Assembly (NCBI RefSeq): GCF_000445065.1
Contig: NZ_ATHO01000175.1
Span: 1-64,000, forward strand
Source: Sphingobium quisquiliarum P25
Lineage (GTDB): Bacteria > Pseudomonadota > Alphaproteobacteria > Sphingomonadales > Sphingomonadaceae
Reading direction: 5' to 3'
Length of the DNA: 64,000 bases
The notes below the pieces were generated by a model that ran no database searches, was not told the DNA's origin, and saw nothing but the letters and a program-made list of their open reading frames with translations. Both the position numbers and the translations under genes were made by a program. Positions 8,962 to 15,947 of this stretch are shown here, piece after piece. The first letter of the stretch is position 1. Each line of letters opens with the position of its first letter.

Positions 8962-9224
8962 GACGCCTCTCCCTGTGTATCAGGGCGCAGGAAGGTCGCG
9001 GGATCGTCGGGGGCTGGCGGAAGATAGGCGTCGTGGGGGTTCCCGTCGGCGAGATGACCGAAGGGCGTGAAGACGTAATCGCCGTTGTCTCGACCCACCG
9101 CACAGATCACATAGCGCCGGTTGCCGGATTGGGCGTCGAGGCACTCCATGAGCGCGAGATTGCCGTCCGCTGCTGCGCGCAGCAGGGTTTGGAAGTTGAT
9201 CCGGGCGAAAGAGGGGATGCTCAT
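8958..9224 (-). CDS. DUF6117-like small protein
   Basis: The 88-residue product begins MSIPSFARINFQTLLRAAAD and contains LALMECLDAQSG, RYVICAVGRDNGDYVFTPFG and HLADGNPHDAYLPP, matching my recollection of DUF6117 proteins of alphaproteobacterial plasmids. I chose the ATG at 9224 over an upstream in-frame ATG (9281) because it overlaps the stop of the preceding gene as ATGA and gives the family-like N-terminus. Its role is unknown. It is coupled to its neighbours on both sides. Confidence 0.7.
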   Translation of the reverse strand: MSIPSFARINFQTLLRAAADGNLALMECLDAQSGNRRYVICAVGRDNGDYVFTPFGHLADGNPHDAYLPPAPDDPATFLRPDTQGEAS

Positions 9225-9637
9225 ATCTGGTCCCCCTCGTTGGACAGCGTTTCGGCGAGCCAGCCGTCGGTGTAGGTCCAATCCAGCGTTTCACCGGTGG
9301 CGAGATCGAGAACGTGCGCGCCGCCGCCGAAGCCGTCGAGCCGGGGCTTCGAGCAGGTGTTTGCATATTGGAATCCCCAACGGCCCGTCAGGCTGAATTG
9401 GGCGGCGCAGAGCTTCACGAATTGGATCAGGCGTTCGGGGTCGCCCGTTTCGTCGTCGCGCATCCAAAGCTGCGGGCCGCCATGTTCAGGCTGGATAGAA
9501 AGGAGGAAGCCGTCGGAGGGTGGATCTTCCGATGCGCCTTCTTCTGAGAGCTTGTTGTAGAGATCGAGCGCGCCAGCAGCGTTCTCGGACGTACCAACAT
9601 CGAGCAGGCACGAGAAATGCGTGAAGTAGTCAGCCAT
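9221..9637 (-). CDS. Hypothetical protein, first gene of small operon
   Basis: A 138-residue acidic protein (MADYFTHFSCLLDVGTSENA, then DGFLLSIQPEHGGPQLWMRD, FVKLCAAQFSLTGRWGFQYA, then VLDLATGETLDWTYTDGW). It has no recognisable catalytic motif and no membrane segment. Its start is preceded by AGGAGCTCACC, a good ribosome site. A terminator-like hairpin (9655-9680) separates it from the ParB-like gene, so it probably begins its own transcript or is read by attenuation. I have only a general memory of such proteins in plasmid accessory blocks and cannot assign a function. Confidence 0.65.
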   Translation of the reverse strand: MADYFTHFSCLLDVGTSENAAGALDLYNKLSEEGASEDPPSDGFLLSIQPEHGGPQLWMRDDETGDPERLIQFVKLCAAQFSLTGRWGFQYANTCSKPRLDGFGGGAHVLDLATGETLDWTYTDGWLAETLSNEGDQI

Positions 9638-9654
9638 GGTGAGCTCCTGAAACG

Positions 9655-9680
9655 AAAACGCCCGGCGCAGGTCGCCGGGC
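9655..9680 (-). terminator. Rho-independent terminator downstream of the ParB-like gene
   Basis: On the minus strand gcccggcg and cgccgggc (plus-strand 9660-9667 and 9673-9680) form an 8-bp GC stem followed by a short T-run (aaaa at 9655-9658 on the plus strand). A second potential stem (9701-9707 with 9719-9725) with a seven-T tract further on (9693 to 9687) lies between it and the ParB stop. Confidence 0.65.
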
Positions 9681-9736
9681 TGAAGGAAAAAAAGTGGGAA
9701 GGGGCGGGACGGTTGATGCCGCCCCGCGTCGGTGTG

Positions 9737-11857
9737 CTATTCGGCGGCGATGGCGTGCAGGGCTTCATCCTCTTCTTCCGACAGCTCATCCTCGTCGTCG
9801 AGGAAGGCAGGGAGCGCATCGTCGCCGTCGCCGTCCGTCGCCGGCTCGCCCTGCTCGACCAGGCGCAGCGGTTCGGGGAGCCAACCGGTGTCGGCCAGCA
9901 GGCGCTCGGCCTCCTTGGCCATGTCGCCCTTCTTGAGATGCTCGATGAGCTGGGCGGCCCGTTCGCCGGCGCCCTCGCGAACGGCTTCGAGGATGCGGGG
10001 CTTGGTGACGCGGCCGAGATAGTTGCCGACGGTCGGCCGCCAGCCTGCCGCAACCATTTCGAGGCCGGTGGCCCGCGCAAGCCGGTCGGCCTGCGAGAGG
10101 CGCACATCCAGGCCATGCTGGCTGACACTCGATCCGCTGTGTGGGTTCGGCCGCTCGAACAGCGCGTTCACGCCGAAGCTGACGCAATGGGCGAGCAGAT
10201 CGAGCCGCGTCCCGTCGTCGAGATGGGTCAACCAGTCCCACAGAGCCTGATCGTCGGCGGGAACATGATCGCCCCATCGTTCATGCCGCTCGGTCACCTC
10301 ACGTGCCGGTATGCTGGCCTTCAGGTCCTCCGACTGAGCAGAGAAGAAGACATGGCGGACGCTCGCCTCCAGGCAGCCGGTTGGCGCGGTACGCAGGAAG
10401 GTGTCGCTGACCAGCTTGTGCAGCAGCATGGTCATGGCGACATCGGGATGTTCCGCAACGGCATTGCGCAGCGCCAGGGTGCGGTGCGCGGTCAGCTCGA
10501 TGACGAGGCGTTCGGGTAGCGGCTTGACGCCGTCGTCTTCGTCGTCTTCCGGTTCCGCAACCTGGCCGCCGATGGTGATGACCGCGCGCTGGATCGCAGG
10601 CGACCGGATTTCACCGGTTTCGGGATCGACCTCTTCATCCAACGTGTCGTGGTCGGCATCTTCGACCGGTCGCTCGTCCTCGGGACGGACATAGCCGCGA
10701 TCGACGGAGAGCGAGCCGTCTGAGTCGAGGCTGACGAAGACGCCAGCGATGGCGATGTCGGCTGGATCGTAGATCGTTGGGCGCTGTTCGAAGGCGTCGA
10801 GCGCCTGTTCGATCTCGCCAAGGCGCGCATCGATCTCCTCGGGCAGTTCGTCGGCTTCCGCATATTCGGCTTCGAGCCGGTCATATTCGTCTCGCAGAGC
10901 TTCGCGGGTGGTGCCTTCGTCGTCGGTCAGATCGACCGTGGTCCCGGTCAACGCACGAAGCCCGTGCTCGTGGCCATAGGGGAAACTCAAGGCGGCCTCG
11001 ACCCACTTCCAGCCTTCGCCCGCGATCTCGTCGGCAACGATCTTGAGCTTCTCGCTTACCAGGCGGTCGAGCAACCCAACATCTTGAAGCCAGCCGCCAT
11101 CATCGGACTGGAACAGGTCACGCAGGGCGATGCCGCCGGCTGCCTCATAGGCCTCGATGCCGACGAAGATCGCCCGCTTGTCGGACGCGCGTACCGAAGT
11201 CTCCGTCAGCATGCGGCGGATCTGGTAGGGTTCCTTCTGCCAACTGTCCTTGACGGCATCCCAGACCTGTTCCTGGCGGGCATGGTCCTGCGAGATGGTG
11301 AAAGCCATGAGCTGTTCGAGCGTCATGCCGTCATCGGCATAGATCTCCAGTAACACCGGCGAAACGGAGACGAGGCGCAGGCGTTGTTTCACGACGTTGA
11401 CGCCGACGAAGAAGGCAGCGGCGATGGCCTCCTCGGTCATGCCTTTGTCGCGCATGGCCTGGAAAGCGCGGAACTGGTCGAGGGGATGGAGCGGCGCACG
11501 GTCGATGTTCTCGACGAGCGACACTTCATCAATGGTCACGTCGCTGTTCGGGTCGCCGACGACGCAGGGGACCGGTGCGGTCTTGGCGAGGCGCTTCTGC
11601 TTCACCAGCAGTTCGAGCGCACGATAACGGCGGCCGCCGGCGGGCACCTCGAACATGCCGGTCTCGGCTCCGTCGGCATCGAGAACCGGCCGGACGTGGA
11701 GGCTCTGGATGAGGCCGCGACGGGCGATGGACTCGGCTAACTCCTCGAGCGAAACGCCGGCCTTCACGCGCCGGACATTGGACTGGCTAAGTACGAGCTT
11801 GTTGAAGGGAACGTCGCGCGACGACGACAGGATGATCTTCTGAACGGCAGTTGCCAT
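9737..11857 (-). CDS. ParB-like nuclease/partition domain protein (long form)
   Basis: A 706-residue protein, more than twice the length of chromosomal ParB. Residues about 15-120 form the ParB N-terminal domain (NVRR, SLEELAESIARRGLIQSLHV, VPAGGRRYRALE, VSLVENIDRAPLHPLDQFRA). This includes the GGRRYRA and ENIDR boxes that bind CTP in the ParB family. A helix-turn-helix region follows (MTEEAIAAAFFVGVNVVKQRLRL split across about 135-160). The rest is a long acidic extension with Asp/Glu runs at about 470 and at the C-terminus. This long form is typical of alphaproteobacterial ICEs and plasmids and has no adjacent parA, so a classical partition role is not shown. The GGAG before the ATG is conserved with the DUF932 leader. 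Confidence 0.88.
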   Translation of the reverse strand: MATAVQKIILSSSRDVPFNKLVLSQSNVRRVKAGVSLEELAESIARRGLIQSLHVRPVLDADGAETGMFEVPAGGRRYRALELLVKQKRLAKTAPVPCVVGDPNSDVTIDEVSLVENIDRAPLHPLDQFRAFQAMRDKGMTEEAIAAAFFVGVNVVKQRLRLVSVSPVLLEIYADDGMTLEQLMAFTISQDHARQEQVWDAVKDSWQKEPYQIRRMLTETSVRASDKRAIFVGIEAYEAAGGIALRDLFQSDDGGWLQDVGLLDRLVSEKLKIVADEIAGEGWKWVEAALSFPYGHEHGLRALTGTTVDLTDDEGTTREALRDEYDRLEAEYAEADELPEEIDARLGEIEQALDAFEQRPTIYDPADIAIAGVFVSLDSDGSLSVDRGYVRPEDERPVEDADHDTLDEEVDPETGEIRSPAIQRAVITIGGQVAEPEDDEDDGVKPLPERLVIELTAHRTLALRNAVAEHPDVAMTMLLHKLVSDTFLRTAPTGCLEASVRHVFFSAQSEDLKASIPAREVTERHERWGDHVPADDQALWDWLTHLDDGTRLDLLAHCVSFGVNALFERPNPHSGSSVSQHGLDVRLSQADRLARATGLEMVAAGWRPTVGNYLGRVTKPRILEAVREGAGERAAQLIEHLKKGDMAKEAERLLADTGWLPEPLRLVEQGEPATDGDGDDALPAFLDDEDELSEEEDEALHAIAAE

Positions 11858-11871
11858 GTGAGTTACTCCGC

Positions 11872-11911
11872 GACGGGCGCCGAGAGCCTCTCTCTCGACC
11901 CGAAACCCGTC
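11872..11911 (-). promoter_or_regulatory. Structured leader before the ParB-like gene
   Basis: A nested stem: outer gacggg (11872-11877) with cccgtc (11906-11911), inner cgagag (11881-11886) with ctctcg (11892-11897). The same layout precedes the DUF932 gene, with the inner stem sequence changed but still able to pair. It ends close to the shared GGAG ribosome site. Confidence 0.55.
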
Positions 11912-11990
11912 ACGAAGCGAAGCGCCGCCCTCTTCCTCTGAAGGGAGCAGCGCCGCCGTACCGGAAAAACGTGGAGACGGAGATGCACGC

Positions 11991-12022
11991 AGCCGGAAAT
12001 ACGGAGAACAGGATTTCCGGCT
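11991..12022 (-). terminator. Hairpin downstream of the DUF932 gene
   Basis: A perfect 10-bp stem (agccggaaat 11991-12000 with atttccggct 12013-12022) lies 10 bases past the DUF932 stop. No T-run follows, so it may be a Rho-dependent end or an RNA-stabilising 3' stem rather than a classical terminator. Confidence 0.45.
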
Positions 12023-12031
12023 TCGCGAGGT

Positions 12032-13225
12032 TCAGGCTGCCCGGTCCAGGAGTTTCTTCGCCTTGGCCTCCATATCGAGGCGAGCGTCCTGATGAGGCTT
12101 GGTGCGCGCGAGCGCGGTGATGCCCTGAACGAAATCGAAGATCGACTGGGGCGGACGACCTTCCTCGGCCAGCACCGTATCGATGATCTTTCCGGTTTCC
12201 GCTTTCGAGAAGCCGCGGCGGCGCAGGAAGTTCGTGCGGTCTTCGTCGGTCTTGGCCACGATCCGTTCGCGGGCCGCCTTGATGCCGTTGACGAAGGGCA
12301 TGGGCGACGAGTTAGCGAAGTTCAGCAGTGCCGGAGCCGCCTCATGGGCGAAGCGCGAGGCGGCGTATTTGCTGTGGCGAATGGTGATTTCCTCGAAATC
12401 CTCGACGCCCCACAAATTTCGATTCTGGCATACCGCTCGGAGATAAAAGGACGCAATCCCAAGGGTTTTCGCGCCCACTTCGCTGTTCCAGGCATAAAAT
12501 CCCCGGAAGTAGAGATCGGGCGATCCGTCCGGCAGGCGGCCGGCTTCAATCGGGTTCAGATCGTCGACAAGAAAGAGAAAGACGTCGCGATCGGAGGCGT
12601 AGAGCGTGGTGGTATCCTTCGAGATATCGACGTTGGGATTGTAGATCCCGCTTGACCAGTCGAGCACGCCGGGGACCTTCCAGCGCGTGTCACCCGTGCC
12701 GTTGCCCGCGATGCGCTGTACGGCCTCCACCAGTTCGTAGTCATGAATCCTGCCGTAATCGGGTCCGGTCACGGCGCGCAGCTCGACCCGTCCGTCCTCG
12801 ATCTCGAAGGTTTTGATCTGCTCGGCCCGGTGCGAAGACAGACCATATTGCAGGTTGATTCCGGCAAGCGCGGCGGGAAGCTGACGTAGATAGGCGGCCG
12901 GTGCTCCAACCAGGCTGGCAAGCTGGCCGAAGCTCCAGTGCGTCGGCGCGATGGGGGCATCGGCGTCGGGCAGGGTCAGCGCCAGGCGCTCGGGATCGGA
13001 GCGGCTGGCTTCGACATGGATCAGTTCGCTCTCGACTACGCGTGTGCGGCTGCGTTCGGAGCGCCCGCGAACCGTGCGTGCCAGATCCGACAGGGACAGA
13101 TAGCGCTCGTCGTCAGGGCGCGAGAACCATTCGGACGAGACGCGGCCGACGCGCTGGCCACGGGTGACATCGACCTTGTAGCCGCCGCTTACGTCGCGAC
13201 GGGCTTCCAGAACCTGCATATTCAT
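12032..13225 (-). CDS. DUF932 domain protein (phage/plasmid-like)
   Basis: A 397-residue protein of the DUF932 family, whose members occur widely on plasmids and phages and whose function is unknown. The recognisable core includes WSFGQLASLVGAPAAYLRQL, RAVTGPDYGRIHDYELVEAV, VFLFLVDDLNPIEAG and YFRGFYAWNSEVGAKTLGIA, with the family's C-terminal YAASRFAHEAAPALLNFANS. I chose the ATG at 13225 rather than 13240. The leader of this gene aligns with that of the ParB-like gene, and the conserved GGAG ribosome site overlaps the 13240 ATG while sitting nine bases before 13225. Confidence 0.85.
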   Translation of the reverse strand: MNMQVLEARRDVSGGYKVDVTRGQRVGRVSSEWFSRPDDERYLSLSDLARTVRGRSERSRTRVVESELIHVEASRSDPERLALTLPDADAPIAPTHWSFGQLASLVGAPAAYLRQLPAALAGINLQYGLSSHRAEQIKTFEIEDGRVELRAVTGPDYGRIHDYELVEAVQRIAGNGTGDTRWKVPGVLDWSSGIYNPNVDISKDTTTLYASDRDVFLFLVDDLNPIEAGRLPDGSPDLYFRGFYAWNSEVGAKTLGIASFYLRAVCQNRNLWGVEDFEEITIRHSKYAASRFAHEAAPALLNFANSSPMPFVNGIKAARERIVAKTDEDRTNFLRRRGFSKAETGKIIDTVLAEEGRPPQSIFDFVQGITALARTKPHQDARLDMEAKAKKLLDRAA

Positions 13226-13240
13226 GGGACGAAACTCCAT

Positions 13241-13280
13241 GACGGGCGCCGGAAGCCTCTCTCCCGGTCCTCAACCCGTC
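13241..13280 (-). promoter_or_regulatory. Structured leader before the DUF932 gene
   Basis: Outer stem gacggg (13241-13246) with cccgtc (13275-13280); inner pairing ccgg (13249-13252) with ccgg (13264-13267). The sequence between the arms keeps the cctctctc run seen in the ParB leader. Further upstream of the gene are two GC-rich palindromes (13321-13335 and 13371-13386). Confidence 0.55.
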
Positions 13281-13435
13281 ACGGACGATCCGGCCACTCT
13301 CTCACTCTACAGGGGGCGTTGCGGGGATCCCCCGCAGAAGGGGTCGGACGAGACCAAGGGCTCGGCCGCAGGGGAAGGCCTTCCCCCTTCACCCATTCCC
13401 GGATCACTGCGCTACCATTTCCAATCTACGGGTCA

Positions 13436-13463
13436 TTGACTTCCAATTATCATGCATCATAGT
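13436..13463 (+). promoter_or_regulatory. Probable promoter of the AAA/DUF6361/PLD/helicase operon
   Basis: TTGACT (13436-13441), a 16-bp spacer and CATAGT (13458-13463) form a reasonable sigma-70-type promoter 28 bases before the start at 13492. Two direct copies of TTCCAAT (13419-13425 and 13441-13447) are spaced 22 bp, two helical turns, around the -35 box, and could be a regulator site. Confidence 0.45.
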
Positions 13464-13491
13464 TCCAGTCGTCAAAGAATCGGAAACAGGC

Positions 13492-14712
13492 ATGTACGAA
13501 CGGCTCGTCGAGCATCGGGTGGAGGAAGCCCTTTCAGACACCCCGGTGGTCCTGATCGTAGGACCTCGCCGGGCGGGCAAGACCACGCTTGTCCGGAAGA
13601 TGGGGGAGGAGGGCCGGAGCTATATCACGCTCGACGATCAGACGGTGCTCGACGCTGCGCAGTCCGATCCGGCCGGTTTCATTCGTGGTCTGGATCGCGC
13701 GATCATCGATGAGATTCAGCGCGCGCCCGATCTGCTGCTGGCGATCAAGAAGACAGTGGACGAGGACTATCGCCCCGGCCGCTTCCTCCTGACCGGCTCG
13801 GCCAATGTACTTACCTTGCCGCGAGTTGCCGACAGCCTGGCGGGTCGAATGGAAACCATTCGAATGCTGCCGCTGGCCCGGGCGGAAATAACAGGCCAGG
13901 CGCCGACCTTTCTGGAGCGTTTGTTCGCGGGGAAACTTCAGGGGGACCGTGGGGCGATTGTTGGCGATGACCTCATCCAACTCGCCCTGTTCGGAGGCTT
14001 TCCCGAGGCGATCAGCCGTGACAGTGAACGGCGGCGGCAGGATTGGGCGCGGTCCTATCTGACGTCGGTTCTGACCCGTGATCTCAGAGACATCGCCGAG
14101 ATCGAGAAGCTGACCGAGCTGCCGAAATTCGTTCGCCTGCTGGCGGAGCATTCGGGGCAGTTGGTCAACTACTCGCAGTTCGGCTCCAGCATCAATGTCA
14201 GCCACAAGACGGGACAGCGCTATGTGGCGCTGCTGGAGCAGGTCTTCCTCGTCTCGACATTGCAGCCTTGGTACACAAACGCGCTGAAGCGGATCGCCAA
14301 GACGCCGAAGCTGCATTTCCTCGATTCCGGCCTTCTCGCCACGGCGCGCGGGTTGACGTTCGATCGGGTGAAGGCGGACCGCGGCGTATTCGGCGCGCTT
14401 CTGGAAAGCTTCGTGTTTGCCGAAGTCCTGAAGCTCATGGATGCGTCCGACTTACGGCTTACGCCATATCATTTTCGCGATCAGCAGATGCACGAGGTGG
14501 ATATTGTGCTGGAACGCGACGACGGCATGATCGTGGGGATCGAGGTCAAGGCGTCAGCGACGGTAAAGTCCAGCGACTTTGCCGGGCTGCGGACCTTGGC
14601 CGAAGCGTGCAAGGACCGGTTCGCCTACGGCGTCGTGCTCTACGATAGCACCGATCTCGTGCCCTTCGGCGACAAATTGGCCGCAGCGCCATTGTCCGCC
14701 TTGTGGAGCTGA
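13492..14712 (+). CDS. AAA_14 / DUF4143 ATPase
   Basis: A 406-residue protein with an N-terminal P-loop ATPase (Walker A GPRRAGKTT at 24-32, Walker B AIIDEIQ near 72-78, sensor TGSANVLT near 103). The C-terminal DUF4143 region contains HEVDIVLERDDGMIVGIEVK, a D-x(n)-ExK pattern like a PD-(D/E)XK nuclease fold. These ATPases are widespread and poorly understood; many bacteria carry several. Its stop overlaps the next ATG as TGATG, so it is the first gene of a four-gene coupled operon. That suggests a role in the same putative defence system. Membership is inferred from coupling only, since AAA_14 proteins often occur alone. Confidence 0.85.
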   Translation: MYERLVEHRVEEALSDTPVVLIVGPRRAGKTTLVRKMGEEGRSYITLDDQTVLDAAQSDPAGFIRGLDRAIIDEIQRAPDLLLAIKKTVDEDYRPGRFLLTGSANVLTLPRVADSLAGRMETIRMLPLARAEITGQAPTFLERLFAGKLQGDRGAIVGDDLIQLALFGGFPEAISRDSERRRQDWARSYLTSVLTRDLRDIAEIEKLTELPKFVRLLAEHSGQLVNYSQFGSSINVSHKTGQRYVALLEQVFLVSTLQPWYTNALKRIAKTPKLHFLDSGLLATARGLTFDRVKADRGVFGALLESFVFAEVLKLMDASDLRLTPYHFRDQQMHEVDIVLERDDGMIVGIEVKASATVKSSDFAGLRTLAEACKDRFAYGVVLYDSTDLVPFGDKLAAAPLSALWS

Positions 14713-15947
14713 TGGTCATGCGACAATCGGCAAAACCATCCCGCACCAGACGCAGCCCGTCTATCGAACCTGCGTTGGGATGGACCTATCTGTCGCGGGA
14801 GGCGCTGGCGCGCGCCAAGGCGCAAATGGACGAAGAATCCATGGGCGTGCGCGATGAGATCGGCTTCCTGACGATCCATCAGCGTTATGCCGACCGCTTC
14901 TTCCCGGGTACATCGGTGCTGCACACGCGTGCCCGCTATGCGCTCTTCGTGCCTTGGCTGTTCGAGGATCTGGCAGGCCTGACGGGACCGGCCGCCGTGC
15001 GTGCTCTGCGCGAACGCGAAAGGGAGCTTGCGGGCCGGCTTAAGGACGCGGGCGAATCCCAGGTGATCGGGGGACGTGTGTTTCCCAAGCCGTCGAGCCA
15101 ACCGCCATCGACCGTGTATTGGAATGCGCTTGCGGTCTGGGGCATATTGCGTCCCCGCATTGATGGGCGGACTATTTCGCGAGCACAGGCGCATCGGCTG
15201 TTGAAGAGCGCCGGAGCGGCGACCGATGACGATGGTCATCCGCTTGTCAGTTTCGACCCGCCGTTCGTGCCACTCCTCGATCGACCGGATAATTGGCTTG
15301 GCGGCCACATCACACTTCGGATGGCGGCCGCAGAAGCGGCTTTTCTGCGCGAGCATCTCGCACAGTTGCGTCGCGATGGTAGTCATGAGCTGTCCCTGCT
15401 CGCGAGACTGGCGCGTACCGAGGCTGCGGCGCCATCGGGGATGTGGGGAGCCGAGGTTAGCGCGGTCGCCGGTCCCGATCAGGCCGCGCTTGCCAGGGCA
15501 CGGCAGGCCGCAAGTCTCGCGGGTGTAGGCCGGGCCATCTATGACGCGCTTCTGGAGCGTGTCGTCGAGACCGGCGACAAGCGGGAGATATCGACCCGAC
15601 ATCGTGACCATCTCGTCGCGATCATCGAAGAGCACGGTTCCATCGCGGCCAAGCTCGATGTCGATGCGCTTGAGACGGACATTGGCGCGCTGCCGTCGAG
15701 GTTGCGTGCTGTTCTGACGGCCACGAAGGACTGGATAGCATCCAGATCGGGAAATCCCGCCCCGCTCTTCGACGTCTACGCCGCGGCTGAAGCCCGCAAG
15801 GGGCCGCGCGCACGGCTTGCTTTGACTGTTAATGGACGAGATCGGCGCCTCGAATGGTCGAGCGATGAACATGGCCTCGCTGGGCCGCTCCACTATAGAT
15901 GGGGGCAAGTCAGTACGCTCCTCGAAGATCTGGCGGACCCCGAATGA
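14712..15947 (+). CDS. DUF6361 family protein
   Basis: A 411-residue protein with the conserved start region GWTYLSREALARAKAQMDEE, then DEIGFLTIHQRYADRFFPGT and RARYALFVPWLFEDLAG, which I associate with DUF6361. No catalytic motif can be named. The middle is rich in Arg and Glu and mainly helical. I chose the ATG at 14712 (TGATG with the previous stop) over a GTG at 14703. Its own stop overlaps the next ATG as ATGA. Adjacency to a PLD-like nuclease and a large helicase points to a multi-gene DNA-targeting defence system in which this protein could be a structural or recognition subunit. This is inference from context. Confidence 0.75.
   Translation: MVMRQSAKPSRTRRSPSIEPALGWTYLSREALARAKAQMDEESMGVRDEIGFLTIHQRYADRFFPGTSVLHTRARYALFVPWLFEDLAGLTGPAAVRALRERERELAGRLKDAGESQVIGGRVFPKPSSQPPSTVYWNALAVWGILRPRIDGRTISRAQAHRLLKSAGAATDDDGHPLVSFDPPFVPLLDRPDNWLGGHITLRMAAAEAAFLREHLAQLRRDGSHELSLLARLARTEAAAPSGMWGAEVSAVAGPDQAALARARQAASLAGVGRAIYDALLERVVETGDKREISTRHRDHLVAIIEEHGSIAAKLDVDALETDIGALPSRLRAVLTATKDWIASRSGNPAPLFDVYAAAEARKGPRARLALTVNGRDRRLEWSSDEHGLAGPLHYRWGQVSTLLEDLADPE

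Noticed and set aside
13321-13386. GC-rich palindromes (13321-13335 and 13371-13386) as terminators of the divergent genes
   Set aside because: They lie upstream of both divergent genes and have no T-run, so they cannot terminate either transcript. They may be protein sites or nothing.
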